Numbered from the stretch's first letter, positions 26,248 to 35,939 are shown. The stretch is DNA of 64,000 nt from Deferribacteres bacterium (GCA_020633655.1 JACKDF010000005.1:186001-250000); one strand, 5' to 3'. Notes: a model not told the origin generated them from the letters alone. Translations and numbers: made by a program.

Positions 26248-27309
26248 ATGGGACTAAAATCGATCATAATGACAGCCATTTTTGTGTTCAATTGTGGAGA
26301 ATCAGTCATCTCAATGTGCTCCGCAATGGAGAAAATCGGGCTTATTAACGAAGAATTTATCTTTGAAAAGGCGCCATTTCGTGAATGCCATGCTTCGACC
26401 ATTGTTGAATTGAAAAACGGTGATCTCATGTCTGCCTGGTTTGGTGGAACACACGAGAAAAATCCGGATGTCGTTATTTGGCTGTCCCGAAAGAAAAACG
26501 GACAGTGGCAAACACCTGTAAAAGTGGCCGATGGTATTCAGCATGATAAGAAACGCTATCCATGCTGGAATCCTGTGTTGTTTCAGCCGGTGAACGGACC
26601 GTTATTGTTGTTTTACAAAGTTGGACCGCATCCATCAACCTGGTGGGGAATGCTCATGACATCCATGGATAATGGCAAGACCTGGTCTGAACCGCGACGG
26701 CTGCCGGAAGATATCTATGGCCCGATAAAAAATAAACCGTTGCAATTCGAAGACGGTGTCATTTTATGCCCTTCAAGCACAGAAAACAATGGTTGGCGTG
26801 TCCATTTTGAGCTTATGAAAGACATCGGCAAAACCTGGGAATTTATAGAACCCATTAATGACCCAAAAATTTTTGAGGCAATTCAACCAACATTACTAAC
26901 ATATTCTGATGGCAGTATACAGGCGCTGTGTCGTAGTCGTCAAAAGCGGATTGTAGAAACATGGTCACATGATTCGGGAAAAACCTGGAGTAAAATGAAA
27001 GCAACCAGCCTTCCGAATCCAAGCGCTGGTTTTGATGGAATTACGCTGCAGGACGGCAGGGGGTTGTTGGTCTATAACCATACAACTGAAGGCAGGGCTA
27101 AATTGAATGTGGCAATATCGCAAAACGGGATTAACTGGGATGCGGCATTGATTCTGGAAGATCAGCCTGGACAATACTCTTATCCTGCGGTTATTCAGAC
27201 CAAGGATGGTATGGTGCATGTTACTTACACTTACGATCTAAAAAGAATAAAACATGTTGTTATTGATCCGGACAAATTAAAATTAGAACCACTTTGGGAT
27301 TTTCAATAA
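26248..27309 (+). CDS. BNR-repeat / sialidase-like secreted protein
   Basis: The product is 353 residues. A short hydrophobic N-terminus (SIIMTAIFVFNCGESVISM) looks like a signal peptide. The body is a six-bladed propeller of the BNR_2/exo-alpha-sialidase type: RECHASTIVELKNGDLMSAW at the start of the catalytic-like region, DNGKTWSEPRRLPE and HDSGKTWSKM Asp-boxes, and GQYSYPAVIQTKDG near the end. Proteins of this group often have glycosidase activity on acidic sugars or act as sugar-lectin propellers, and database names as sialidase are frequently wrong; the substrate is open. No T9SS sorting domain is present, so it is likely periplasmic. The ribosome-binding site is weak. Confidence 0.8.
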   Translation: MGLKSIIMTAIFVFNCGESVISMCSAMEKIGLINEEFIFEKAPFRECHASTIVELKNGDLMSAWFGGTHEKNPDVVIWLSRKKNGQWQTPVKVADGIQHDKKRYPCWNPVLFQPVNGPLLLFYKVGPHPSTWWGMLMTSMDNGKTWSEPRRLPEDIYGPIKNKPLQFEDGVILCPSSTENNGWRVHFELMKDIGKTWEFIEPINDPKIFEAIQPTLLTYSDGSIQALCRSRQKRIVETWSHDSGKTWSKMKATSLPNPSAGFDGITLQDGRGLLVYNHTTEGRAKLNVAISQNGINWDAALILEDQPGQYSYPAVIQTKDGMVHVTYTYDLKRIKHVVIDPDKLKLEPLWDFQ

Positions 27310-27451
27310 TTTATTCCTTTTACAATAGCACCAGAATTTTATATTGATATGATATAAAAGAATTTATTTGTTTTCTTCTCATCTTTTCCCCCGATACCCC
27401 TCATGCAAGATGGACAATAGAATCTATTCCTCATCAATTTTAGTTCCACCT

Positions 27452-27485
27452 AAAGTGCCCAACAGTGGTCGATTATAAAGTGCCC
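27452..27485. mobile_element. Possible IS21-type terminal motif remnant
   Basis: TAAAGTGCCC occurs twice, 24 bases apart, the second within GGTCGATTATAAAGTGCCC. Repeated blocks of this GGTCGAT-TAAAGTG kind are found at the ends of IS21-family elements, from memory. No istA or istB gene is near, so only a scar would remain. Confidence 0.35.
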
Positions 27486-27505
27486 GCCGACACATAAGCA
27501 GGAAT

Positions 27506-27553
27506 GATAAAAACAAAATTGAAAGATGCGCCTACATTTTCATGTAGTTGTTT
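27506..27553. repeat. 48-bp dispersed repeat, copy 2
   Basis: This is the second copy of the element at 10546-10593, with two mismatches in 48 bases. The palindrome CTACAT-N4-ATGTAG is at 27532-27547. It lies 75 bp before the small lipoprotein gene and the PcRGLX-like gene. Confidence 0.7.
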
Positions 27554-27627
27554 CGTTTCCGAATATCGAGTACGTTCCATGCAAATAAATTTATCAACTG
27601 GATTCATACACCAAAGGGATTAACACC

Positions 27628-27873
27628 ATGAAATTTGCCAATCGTTTTGCATTGTTTCTTCCATTTTTAATCTTCACACTTTTCCTTTTCAAGGGCTGTA
27701 CATCTTGCAATAGAAATCCGGCGGCAGCAGAGGATTGTTCAACTGACGAACGTTGTTATTTTGAGCGTGAAACGAATCAATATTATTCCCTTAATCCTGA
27801 AAATCCTTGTCCATGTGCAAATGATAATAGCGCTGCACAATATGAAGATAATAATACGCATATCGCGGAATAG
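27628..27873 (+). CDS. Small cysteine-rich putative lipoprotein
   Basis: The product is 81 residues. A basic-hydrophobic leader (FALFLPFLIFTLFLF) ends at KGC, a possible though atypical lipobox. The mature part is short and rich in Cys (CTSCNR, EDCSTDERCYFE, PCPCAND) and Asn, with no recognised fold; the cysteines could bind metal or form disulfides. It is encoded 32 bp before the PcRGLX-like gene, in the same direction. I do not recognise the family. The coding call rests on leader structure and the clean spacing to its neighbour. Confidence 0.6.
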   Translation: MKFANRFALFLPFLIFTLFLFKGCTSCNRNPAAAEDCSTDERCYFERETNQYYSLNPENPCPCANDNSAAQYEDNNTHIAE

Positions 27874-27905
27874 ATTACCAGTGATTGGATCAATAGGTAT
27901 ATAAA

Positions 27906-30605
27906 ATGAAAATACGTAGTTTGACCGCTTTACTTTTTTTAAAACTTGCCTGTGCCTTGCAAGCACAAACACCCATTTTAATACAAGAGCAAGCAAGTAT
28001 CACACGCACAGGTGAGCCTGTCACGCTTGGTTTGCCATTCGCACCTGGCAAGCTGCGGGCAGGTTCATCTATGCGTATAACAGATGCAACCGGGCAAGAT
28101 ACACCGGCTCAATTCCAGCCAATGGCTTACTGGAACGATGGCAGTGTTAAATGGCTCAAATGCGATTTTCTGGCTGATGTCGCAGCCAATACGCAAACCA
28201 CTTACTGGTTTGAGCAAAAAACCGCGACGTCAATCGTCAGCCCATTGGTATTGGATGGAACGCAGGAAGAATTTGTCATTACTACCGGCCCTATGCGTTT
28301 TGTTGTTGACCGTACACGTTTCAACCTGTTCAGACTCATCTGGCTCGATCTCGATGGCGATGGCCAATTCGATGAAGCTGAAGAAATTTTAAAATCTGAC
28401 TCACCCGGACCGAATGTTAGTGTAGGCAATCAAATTTACAGGACAGATACTCAGGCGCCGGCTGAAATCGTTGTTGAAGAACAAGGGCCGGCTAAAATAG
28501 TGTTGCGTATTTCCGGCAGACACAGCAATGGTTCTACCCAATCGTTGAAATATGAGACGCGCATTACCGCCTTTGCGGGACAAACTTTTGTAAAAATCTG
28601 GCATGTGTATGCAAATGGCTCCTCCGTGCATAACATGGGTAACAGTCTCGATCCATCCCTCAACGCCACTTTTGATCGCTACGCGCTGGATTTTAATCTG
28701 AATTTAACCGGAGAAAAAAAAGCGCGTTTCGGCATCTGCGGTGCACCGCCGGCGTTTGAAGCGCCGCTTAATCAAAATGATGCGCCGTTTAAGTTAAAAC
28801 AGCACAGTCGAACGGAAGAAAATCCCTGGCTCTTTACGATTTCACAGGACAATACAACGCAAGGAATGGGCACTCAGGCTGATGGCTGGGGACAAATTCT
28901 GGACAACACATGGGGTATGACTTTTGGCAGTCGTTATTTCTGGCAGAAAAATCCCAAAGGCCTGTCGATTTCCGCAGATGGCCAGGTCTCGATTGAACAA
29001 GCTCCTGTTGAACAAACCTTATACGTCGGCATGGGCACCGGCGATGAAATCTGGCTTGATTTTCACCAGAACGAGAATGCCGATGCTGCAACCGCGGCAA
29101 TGCATGCCCGACTTACGTTGCCACTTTTTGCCCATACTTCGACTCAGCAATACGCTGATAGCAAGGCTTTTTATGATTTATTTCCGGGCAACGCACCCTA
29201 TCCAGGCATGCAAAATTATATTGAAACCGTCACCACCAATCATGTGAATAACATTGCATTGCTTGGTTTATACGGCGCACTCCATTTCGGTGATACACCA
29301 CGCAGCTATTGGGAAGCGTCTACAGATGCCATCGACCTTTCGGTGTGGGGCAACAACTATTACGACGCCAATATTCTCACTCCTGCGCGTTTGTTTTGCC
29401 AAACGGGTAATTTGCGCTATGTGGATATATTTGTTCCCGGCGCGCGTCACTGGATGGAAACAGCGTGTTGGAACAGCAACGATCCAACCAATTTTGTTTA
29501 TGGCTTTTGTCCGGCATACAGCGCCTATCACCGCGAAATCGACCATTTTCAGCAACACTATGGCGAAGGCATCTGGTATTACTATTATCTCACAGGTGAC
29601 GAACGGGCAAAGGAAATTGGACTGCGTGCTGCCAATTCCATCGTTTTTCAGCAGGAGTGGGCCAATCAAAATGTTGATTGCCGCATGGCATACCAGCGGG
29701 CGTCCGCTTGCCTTGAGGCGTGGAAAGCAACAGGGGATTCAACCTATTTCAAACATGCTCATTACCTTTTGGTAGATAAAATTCTTGACAAGCAGGATCA
29801 ATATGGCCTTATCGGCGCGCACTACATAGAGGGCGGTGAAGGTCTGCGTGGTGAGCAAACCTTCATGATGGCGCTTTATTCCGACGCCCTGTGGAAACTT
29901 ATCCTGGAATACCCTGAAAGTAGCACTGAACGGAAGCGTCTTTCTCAGAAATTAGCTTTGCTGGCCGATATGGTGGATAAATACGCCCGCAAAGCGCCGG
30001 GTGTGGAAGATTACTGGAACTTTTTTGGAGCCCCGAACGATGCCCAGGAACCAACACCGGACACCAGAGATTTCAGTGGTGATGAAACGGTTTACTGGTA
30101 TGGCCGTGGCTTGATAGCCGGGTTGTATGCTTATGCATTCGATCTTACAGATGAGGCTCACTACAAACAACTCGCTGAAAATTTGTTAACCCAGCACTGG
30201 AGTGATGGCGGTATCGACTGGTCGAATTCGGAATTATGGTGCAAGGCAACAGGACAGGGTATGAAAAATATGCTACATGCTGTGGCGATTATGAATGAAG
30301 GAATTTCAACGGTTTTTTCTGCGACCAATTACCCAGGTTCTGCCCAATTCCGATTGGAGCAAAACTATCCCAATCCCTTCAATCCGGTAACCCGCTTCCG
30401 ATACTCCCTCGGCAGCGGGAGCCGGGTTGGATTAAGGGTGTACGATATGCTCGGACGTGAAGTCGCCACATTGGTTAATGAATTCCAGCAAGCTGGTGAG
30501 CACTCTGTATTATTCGATGCTCAGGCTTTGGCGAGCGGTGTGTATTTCATCAAATTGCAGGCGGGCGGTTTCAGTGAAATGCGCAAGATGAGCCTGATTC
30601 GGTGA
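27906..30605 (+). CDS. PcRGLX/YetA-like secreted protein with T9SS sorting domain
   Basis: The product is 899 residues. A signal peptide (LTALLFLKLACALQAQ) is followed by an N-terminal beta domain matching the RIFT-barrel of PcRGLX/YetA-like proteins (RTGEPVTLGLPFAPGKL, DTPAQFQPMAYWNDGSVKWL). A central beta-sandwich and an alpha/alpha-barrel region (YGEGIWYYYYLTGDERAKEI, GEQTFMMALYSDALWKL) come next, and finally a sorting domain (EQNYPNPFNPVTRFRYSLG, LRVYDMLGREVATLV, SGVYFIKLQ). The fungal relative is an exo-rhamnogalacturonan lyase (PL26), so pectin or another polyuronate is a candidate substrate, but catalytic residues cannot be confirmed here. It is exported and probably surface-anchored. 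Confidence 0.75.
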   Translation: MKIRSLTALLFLKLACALQAQTPILIQEQASITRTGEPVTLGLPFAPGKLRAGSSMRITDATGQDTPAQFQPMAYWNDGSVKWLKCDFLADVAANTQTTYWFEQKTATSIVSPLVLDGTQEEFVITTGPMRFVVDRTRFNLFRLIWLDLDGDGQFDEAEEILKSDSPGPNVSVGNQIYRTDTQAPAEIVVEEQGPAKIVLRISGRHSNGSTQSLKYETRITAFAGQTFVKIWHVYANGSSVHNMGNSLDPSLNATFDRYALDFNLNLTGEKKARFGICGAPPAFEAPLNQNDAPFKLKQHSRTEENPWLFTISQDNTTQGMGTQADGWGQILDNTWGMTFGSRYFWQKNPKGLSISADGQVSIEQAPVEQTLYVGMGTGDEIWLDFHQNENADAATAAMHARLTLPLFAHTSTQQYADSKAFYDLFPGNAPYPGMQNYIETVTTNHVNNIALLGLYGALHFGDTPRSYWEASTDAIDLSVWGNNYYDANILTPARLFCQTGNLRYVDIFVPGARHWMETACWNSNDPTNFVYGFCPAYSAYHREIDHFQQHYGEGIWYYYYLTGDERAKEIGLRAANSIVFQQEWANQNVDCRMAYQRASACLEAWKATGDSTYFKHAHYLLVDKILDKQDQYGLIGAHYIEGGEGLRGEQTFMMALYSDALWKLILEYPESSTERKRLSQKLALLADMVDKYARKAPGVEDYWNFFGAPNDAQEPTPDTRDFSGDETVYWYGRGLIAGLYAYAFDLTDEAHYKQLAENLLTQHWSDGGIDWSNSELWCKATGQGMKNMLHAVAIMNEGISTVFSATNYPGSAQFRLEQNYPNPFNPVTRFRYSLGSGSRVGLRVYDMLGREVATLVNEFQQAGEHSVLFDAQALASGVYFIKLQAGGFSEMRKMSLIR

Positions 30606-30615
30606 GAAAATTGTA

Positions 30616-31059
30616 ATGAAAGGATATAAAATCAGTACCAAGCAAGATGACATGAATTTTGAAGTTATCTATCAGTTTATCTCTCAAAGTTATTGGGCGG
30701 CTGGCATTCCAAGAGTAACCTTAATTAAAGCCATCAGCAATTCTCTCTGTTTTGGGTTTTTTAAAAATGATGGAAAACAAGTTGGTTTTGCACGCCTTAT
30801 CACTGACAAAGCCACATTTGCCTATTTGGCCGATGTGTTTATTATAGAAGGGCAAAGTGGGAAAGGTTTAAGTAAATGGCTTCTTGAAACCATCGTTTCC
30901 CATCCGGATTTGCAAGGACTGAGGCGCATTGTTTTAGCGACAAGAGATGCACATGGTCTCTATGCTCAGTATGGCTTTAAGGCTATAGAAAACCCGGAGA
31001 TATTAATGCAGATTTGGCAACCTGATATATATCGTGAAAAAAATATATTAAGACGATAA
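30616..31059 (+). CDS. GNAT-family N-acetyltransferase
   Basis: The product is 147 residues. It has the GNAT pattern: FARLITDKATFAYLADVFI (strands 3-4), GQSGKGLSKWLLETI (acetyl-CoA pyrophosphate loop Q-x-x-G-x-G) and GLYAQYGFKAI (strand 6-7 region with the Tyr). The protein is cytoplasmic, with no signal peptide. The gene starts 10 bp after the PcRGLX-like gene and is followed by another secreted-protein gene. The acceptor is not evident; such small GNATs modify small molecules or protein N-termini. It is an odd cytoplasmic member of an otherwise secreted-protein island. Confidence 0.9.
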   Translation: MKGYKISTKQDDMNFEVIYQFISQSYWAAGIPRVTLIKAISNSLCFGFFKNDGKQVGFARLITDKATFAYLADVFIIEGQSGKGLSKWLLETIVSHPDLQGLRRIVLATRDAHGLYAQYGFKAIENPEILMQIWQPDIYREKNILRR

Positions 31060-31149
31060 ATCAATAGTTCAATCTTTTAACTTTCATGAAATTAGCAAAT
31101 GACCGCTTGAACAACTAACGTAATGATTGCTTATATAGTGGAGTAATTA

Positions 31150-32895
31150 ATGAAAATTAGATATTTAATAATACTGCAATTCATATTGTCATTTTCTCTA
31201 CCACTGGTGGTTTTCGCACAACAGTTCACGTTTATCGATTCGACATTTAACGATGCCGATTGGCAGGTGACTCAGCATAGTGAATTTGGTGGCATGCAAA
31301 CAGTTGCTCAACGACGGGATACTCTGTCAGATTTTGGTGATTACCGTTTTATGCAGCATATTCTTCCGGCACCGGAAAATGATATTTTTTTAGGTAAAAT
31401 TGAAACGGCACACGTTTACCAACAAAAATCTTATTCACCAATTGAAATGGGTGAGATTATTGGTTTGACAATTCAGTTTGACTCTCGACTCCTAAATTTA
31501 CCCTGGGAGCAAACTTTTATCCGCACTTATGTGCTTCTTGAGCAGGATGGTATCTTATTTCGCAGCGCCAATTATCAGGAAATAATTGCTGATACGACCT
31601 GGCGATCTGCAACTTTAACTTTTACAAATCCGATTGTTTTTGTCTCGCTGGATGGTTCCGCTGCAAAGCCGGATTTCAATTTAGGTTCACCGATAAAATT
31701 TGGATTTTGGCGTGCAAACAGCCGATTTCGTAATACACCGATTTCGGCTTCAGACACTTTGTTTATTGAACATGCAATAGATAATTTCTCGGTGAGTATC
31801 ACCAGTGGATTGAATGATAATCCGCCGGTTGCTTTTACGGATTATTTTAACATTTCCGAAAGGGCGAGCTATTTTTTTCAACATGAACTGTGGGTTTTAT
31901 TGAACGATTGGGATTTTGATGGTGATGCCTTTAAAATTATTTCAGTCACTGCCCCGGAACAAGGTCGGATTATCCGGTTTACTGATTCAACAATCGTCTA
32001 TCAAAGAAATCTTGATTCACCTGAAGGCGAAATTTCGGATCAATTTTCATACGTGATATCAGATGGTAATTTTCAGGATTCCGGAGATGTTTTTATCCAA
32101 TTTTGTAGCTGTCCCGTTGAATGTTTCAGATTTTATGATCAAGGCAACTCCAATAATACAACCTTAAATAAAATTCGAACGGATGACACACTGGACGTAG
32201 AACTTTTTCGCCAATTCAGGGATGAAGTGCTGTCTACAACCGAGCGAGGGCAAGCCCTTATCGATAATTATTACAGCAACAGTTTCGAGTTGTTGAATAT
32301 TTTCGTATTTGGTTCAGACTTACTTTCTGACCATGCACTGGCGATGATCAAGATGATGCAGCCGCCTCTGCGAAATTTAATGCAGGGTGATGGCAAATTG
32401 CCTGTTTCCGAAGCATTGGTCGATACAATCAATGCTTTTCTCCAGAAAATTAGACTGAATGCCAGTGATTCCCTGATTGCTGATATAAATACAACTTTAG
32501 TCCACTTCGGTTCGCTCGATAGTTTGAAGAATAAATCAGTCCGAACCGTCGCTGAAATGGCGATCGGTGATTCAATCGCAACCTCTGTGCTTCAAAGAAA
32601 GAAGGAAAATATTTCTCAAATATTTCTTCTTTCACAAAACTACCCAAATCCATTAATCACGTCGACTGTCATTCGTTATTCTCTGGGTGTGACAGCCCAC
32701 GTAAAGCTTCGGATTTTCAATCTGCGCGGGCAACTCATAGCCACTCTTGAAAACAAGGTGCAAGAAAAAGGTTATTATTCTGTTAAATGGGATCGAAGTA
32801 CCGATTGGGGTTTGCATGCACCTTCCGGTATTTATTTTATCCGACTGGATGTTGAAGGATTTTCTCAATCGATTAAACTTATTGTCATGAACTAA
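31150..32895 (+). CDS. Secreted protein with cadherin-like domain and T9SS sorting domain
   Basis: The product is 581 residues, with a GGAG ribosome-binding site before ATG 31150. A signal peptide is followed by an unrecognised beta-sandwich of about 200 residues. Next is a tandem cadherin/Ig-like segment (PPVAFTDYFNISERASYF, LLNDWDFDGDAFKIISVTAP with the N-D-x-D-x-D-G-D calcium-type loop, DQFSYVISDGN), then a helical insert. The sorting domain comes last (FLLSQNYPNPLITSTVIRYS, LRIFNLRGQLIATL, SGIYFIRLDVEG). It is likely a surface adhesin or enzyme scaffold. The first 230 residues could be a carbohydrate-binding module, but I do not recognise one. Confidence 0.78.
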   Translation: MKIRYLIILQFILSFSLPLVVFAQQFTFIDSTFNDADWQVTQHSEFGGMQTVAQRRDTLSDFGDYRFMQHILPAPENDIFLGKIETAHVYQQKSYSPIEMGEIIGLTIQFDSRLLNLPWEQTFIRTYVLLEQDGILFRSANYQEIIADTTWRSATLTFTNPIVFVSLDGSAAKPDFNLGSPIKFGFWRANSRFRNTPISASDTLFIEHAIDNFSVSITSGLNDNPPVAFTDYFNISERASYFFQHELWVLLNDWDFDGDAFKIISVTAPEQGRIIRFTDSTIVYQRNLDSPEGEISDQFSYVISDGNFQDSGDVFIQFCSCPVECFRFYDQGNSNNTTLNKIRTDDTLDVELFRQFRDEVLSTTERGQALIDNYYSNSFELLNIFVFGSDLLSDHALAMIKMMQPPLRNLMQGDGKLPVSEALVDTINAFLQKIRLNASDSLIADINTTLVHFGSLDSLKNKSVRTVAEMAIGDSIATSVLQRKKENISQIFLLSQNYPNPLITSTVIRYSLGVTAHVKLRIFNLRGQLIATLENKVQEKGYYSVKWDRSTDWGLHAPSGIYFIRLDVEGFSQSIKLIVMN

Positions 32896-32948
32896 CGAAA
32901 TTCTGCTGGTTGTAAACGGAGTTTAATTTAACCAAAGGAGTGGTTTAA

Positions 32949-34988
32949 TTGAGGTATATTTCATCTTTCATTTTCATTTTTTTGTTCATCGCTTTTGCCG
33001 TCCACGCACAAACTCCCTGCGAATGCAATGACGGCATTGATAACGATGGCGACGGTTTATCTGACTGGTTATATGATCTTGGCTGCACCGATTCAACCGA
33101 TTGCACGGAAGGTGGTTTGCCAACGCGTTCGATCGAAGATGGCTGGTCGGTGATTGAGCCGGCTGCAGATACAAAAATTTATTATGTCAGTTCCTCGGAT
33201 GGAGATGATGCCAATGACGGGCTTTCAACTGCGAAAGCCCTGAAAACGTTTGCTGCCGCTTATGCAAAAACCAGAGACGGTTTTCCAGACTGGATACTGC
33301 TCAAGCGCGGCGACGTTTTTTATGAAACTGTTTCCCTACGCATGGGGCGGTCACGAGCCGAACCGTATGTCGTGAGCAGTTATGGAAAATCGATTCAACG
33401 CCCTCTTTTTAAAACCGGGTTTGTGCAGGCAATTAAGGACTCAGCCAATGGAAGTTTTAAAAATATAGCACTCATTGGACTTGATTTTTATGCCCACAGG
33501 CGTAACCCCAACGATCCCGACTTTACCGGATACACCGGTACATCCGGTTTTGCCTTATACCGAAGTAATAATCAGGGCAATGTTGGCGAAGGCGTTTTAA
33601 TAGAAAACTGCGCTTTTCGTTACTACAATGGTTCCTGGGTGCAGGGCGCGAATCCTCCACGGGATGTAACCATTCGCAGAAACCTTTTTGAATTCAGCTA
33701 TTCTGCTGATTCACACTCGTCCGGCTTTTTTTCAAATGGCGTCGATTCGCTTCTATTCGAAGAAAATATCCTCGACCACAACGGCTGGCTCATTCAGGCA
33801 ATACCGCCTTTTCACAACGATCAATCGCAAGGGCAGGCGACCTTTTTTAACCACAATTCGTATATTGCAAATTCAACGAATCTAATTTATCGCAACAATA
33901 TTTTGCTACGTTCTTCGAGCATCGGCAGCAAATTTACGGGTGATGATATGCAAGGTCGTGCTCATGATTTTATAATTGATAACAATTTGTATGTTGATGG
34001 CGAAGTCGGAATAAGCATTGGCGGAAACGACGGTGTAACGCCCTACCGTTTTAAAAACATAAAGTTTACAAATAATGTGATGCTCGATTTGGGGCGATCC
34101 CAACCCACAACCCGGGATATCGCCTGGTATATTGAGCTCGATGACTGGGATGGCGGTCTGGTAGAAAACAATCTACTTCTAAACCAGCGCAGGTTGGATG
34201 CAGGCAATACTATCGCGATGCAGATCAAAGGCTTTTCCCGGGATGTCGAAATTAAAAATAACGTAATCTTCGGTTTGCACGGTTGGGTAAATCTAATCGA
34301 TTTAGGCGAGAATAGTACAAAACAAAATATCGCTTTTACAGGCAATCATATTCAATGCAATTATCCGCGAGTCATGTTGATCTACAGCAACGAAAACAGC
34401 ATTTCTAATTATTATTTTCATGATAACTCCTGGTTTGCCCAGTCCAATCCTTCAACATGGTTTACGATTGCCAACGTGAGTCACAGTTTTGCATCCTGGC
34501 AAAGTCTGAGTGGGGAAACAGGCACAGATAAGCAAGTCACTTTTGTCGATAGCTCCCGTACGTTAGAAAATTACAATAACACAATCGGACAAGCGGCAGA
34601 TATCGATTCATTCATCGTGCAAGTCAAACAGCAGGAAAAATACCACTGGCGTACGGAATATGAAGCGCCGGTTATCAACAAATGGTTCAGGGATGGTTTC
34701 ACCGTTGCAGGAGCAAGTTCAGTAAATAACGTTGCAGATGCTCAAAGAACCCGTCTTTTTACTGTTTTCCCGAATCCGGCCCGAGAGCAGTTTGTTATTA
34801 GTAATCTGTCATCAGCGAAGCCAATTTGTGTTAAAATATTTGATATTTTAGGTAAAGAAATCCAAAGTACGAGATTGACCGGGGGTGGCCCCAATATCAT
34901 AAACATCGAAAAACTAACCACAGGACTTTATTTTGTTCACATCCAGGATGGCGTACGAATTGAAATTCACAAAATTATAAAACAATAA
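32949..34988 (+). CDS. Right-handed beta-helix secreted protein with T9SS sorting domain
   Basis: The product is 679 residues. TTG 32949 is preceded by AAAGGAG and opens a signal peptide (YISSFIFIFLFIAFAVHAQ). An Asp-rich CNDGIDNDGDGLSDW segment resembles calcium-binding repeats. The body is a parallel beta-helix typical of polysaccharide lyases and pectinases: SSDGDDANDGLSTAKALKTF, then many N-N-x-x-coil rungs (LIENCAFRYYNGSW, LIYRNNILLR, NLYVDGEVGISIGG). A sorting domain ends it (LFTVFPNPAREQFVISNL, IKIFDILGKE-like, GLYFVHIQ). It may cleave or bind an acidic polysaccharide. Catalytic residues are not identified. Confidence 0.82.
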   Translation: MRYISSFIFIFLFIAFAVHAQTPCECNDGIDNDGDGLSDWLYDLGCTDSTDCTEGGLPTRSIEDGWSVIEPAADTKIYYVSSSDGDDANDGLSTAKALKTFAAAYAKTRDGFPDWILLKRGDVFYETVSLRMGRSRAEPYVVSSYGKSIQRPLFKTGFVQAIKDSANGSFKNIALIGLDFYAHRRNPNDPDFTGYTGTSGFALYRSNNQGNVGEGVLIENCAFRYYNGSWVQGANPPRDVTIRRNLFEFSYSADSHSSGFFSNGVDSLLFEENILDHNGWLIQAIPPFHNDQSQGQATFFNHNSYIANSTNLIYRNNILLRSSSIGSKFTGDDMQGRAHDFIIDNNLYVDGEVGISIGGNDGVTPYRFKNIKFTNNVMLDLGRSQPTTRDIAWYIELDDWDGGLVENNLLLNQRRLDAGNTIAMQIKGFSRDVEIKNNVIFGLHGWVNLIDLGENSTKQNIAFTGNHIQCNYPRVMLIYSNENSISNYYFHDNSWFAQSNPSTWFTIANVSHSFASWQSLSGETGTDKQVTFVDSSRTLENYNNTIGQAADIDSFIVQVKQQEKYHWRTEYEAPVINKWFRDGFTVAGASSVNNVADAQRTRLFTVFPNPAREQFVISNLSSAKPICVKIFDILGKEIQSTRLTGGGPNIINIEKLTTGLYFVHIQDGVRIEIHKIIKQ

Positions 34989-35010
34989 TCTTTAAATAAC
35001 TGAGGTTCCT

Positions 35011-35865
35011 ATGCAAAACAAAATACCACTACTCATTTATCTCATCCTGTTAATTACCATCACTGCATCCGCAGGAGAAACCCGAACTTTTAATGCATGG
35101 AATATTAGCTATACAATACCACAAAATTGGGCGTTAGAACAACAAATCGGTCGGCTTCACACATTGAAATCGAATTCCGGCGGCGCCATGATTTATGCGG
35201 CACCGGGGAAATATTCCGATAATCAGCAGGCGTTCAATGCTGTTGCCGTATTCGTTGCCAATGCAGGTATGTCATCAACCCCTATCGAGCAACCGCACAA
35301 CACAACAATCGCCGGAAAAACAGTTTATACGGGGATTTACTGGCTGACGGATCGTTCGATGCAGCGCATTAAAGCACAGTTTGTCACAGTGTTGACAAAA
35401 CACGGAACAGGATTAAATGCGCTGCTCGTGGCTCCTCCCAGTGAGTTTGATCAAGCTGTTGCAGCAATAGAAAAAATCGCTGCTTCAATGATGGCAAAGG
35501 CGCCGGTAATTGACCGAAATATGATGCGTACACTTGCCGGTTCGTGGGTTTATTACGACGCTAATTCAACTTCCAGCATCGCCAGCAGCGGGTATTCTTC
35601 ACGGTCCTATCAGGAAACAGTGAAATTTGACGGCAGCGGCGGTTTCAGTTGGCATTCCACCTCGCACGTCTCTGTCGATAGCCGCATTACCAGCAGCGGC
35701 GGCTGGAGTGGCGCTTCAAATTTTGGCAACAATACAGACTCCGGGCAATACACCGTAATTGGTTCAACTATTATATTTGTGGGGAAAAATGGGCAGCAGA
35801 GTTTTGATTTCATGCTGCAAGGCGGGAAACTAATGACGGGCAACAAAACATTTATACGAGAATAA
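35011..35865 (+). CDS. Secreted protein of unknown function
   Basis: The product is 284 residues, with a GAGG ribosome-binding site before ATG 35011. It has a signal peptide (IPLLIYLILLITITASAG). The first half (NISYTIPQNWALEQQIGRLH, FNAVAVFVANAGM) resembles PsbP/DUF1795-like domains seen in secreted proteins. The second half is Ser/Gly-rich and beta-stranded (TLAGSWVYYD, VKFDGSGGFSWHSTSH, QYTVIGSTIIFVGKNG), as in lipocalin-like domains. It lacks a T9SS sorting domain and follows the beta-helix gene by 22 bp, probably as the last gene of that operon. No function can be inferred. Confidence 0.6.
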   Translation: MQNKIPLLIYLILLITITASAGETRTFNAWNISYTIPQNWALEQQIGRLHTLKSNSGGAMIYAAPGKYSDNQQAFNAVAVFVANAGMSSTPIEQPHNTTIAGKTVYTGIYWLTDRSMQRIKAQFVTVLTKHGTGLNALLVAPPSEFDQAVAAIEKIAASMMAKAPVIDRNMMRTLAGSWVYYDANSTSSIASSGYSSRSYQETVKFDGSGGFSWHSTSHVSVDSRITSSGGWSGASNFGNNTDSGQYTVIGSTIIFVGKNGQQSFDFMLQGGKLMTGNKTFIRE

Positions 35866-35939
35866 GGCATAGTTACTTCTAATCCACTTTTCAAAATGTA
35901 TCTCCGATTACAACTTTTCATTGTCATAAAATCCTTTGT

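Larger units (their letters stand above)
27310..27627. other. Intergenic stretch with insertion-sequence debris and a shared repeat
   Basis: This holds the doubled TAAAGTGCCC motif (27452-27485) and copy 2 of the 48-bp repeat (27506-27553), both listed separately. No gene is seen. Confidence 0.6.
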
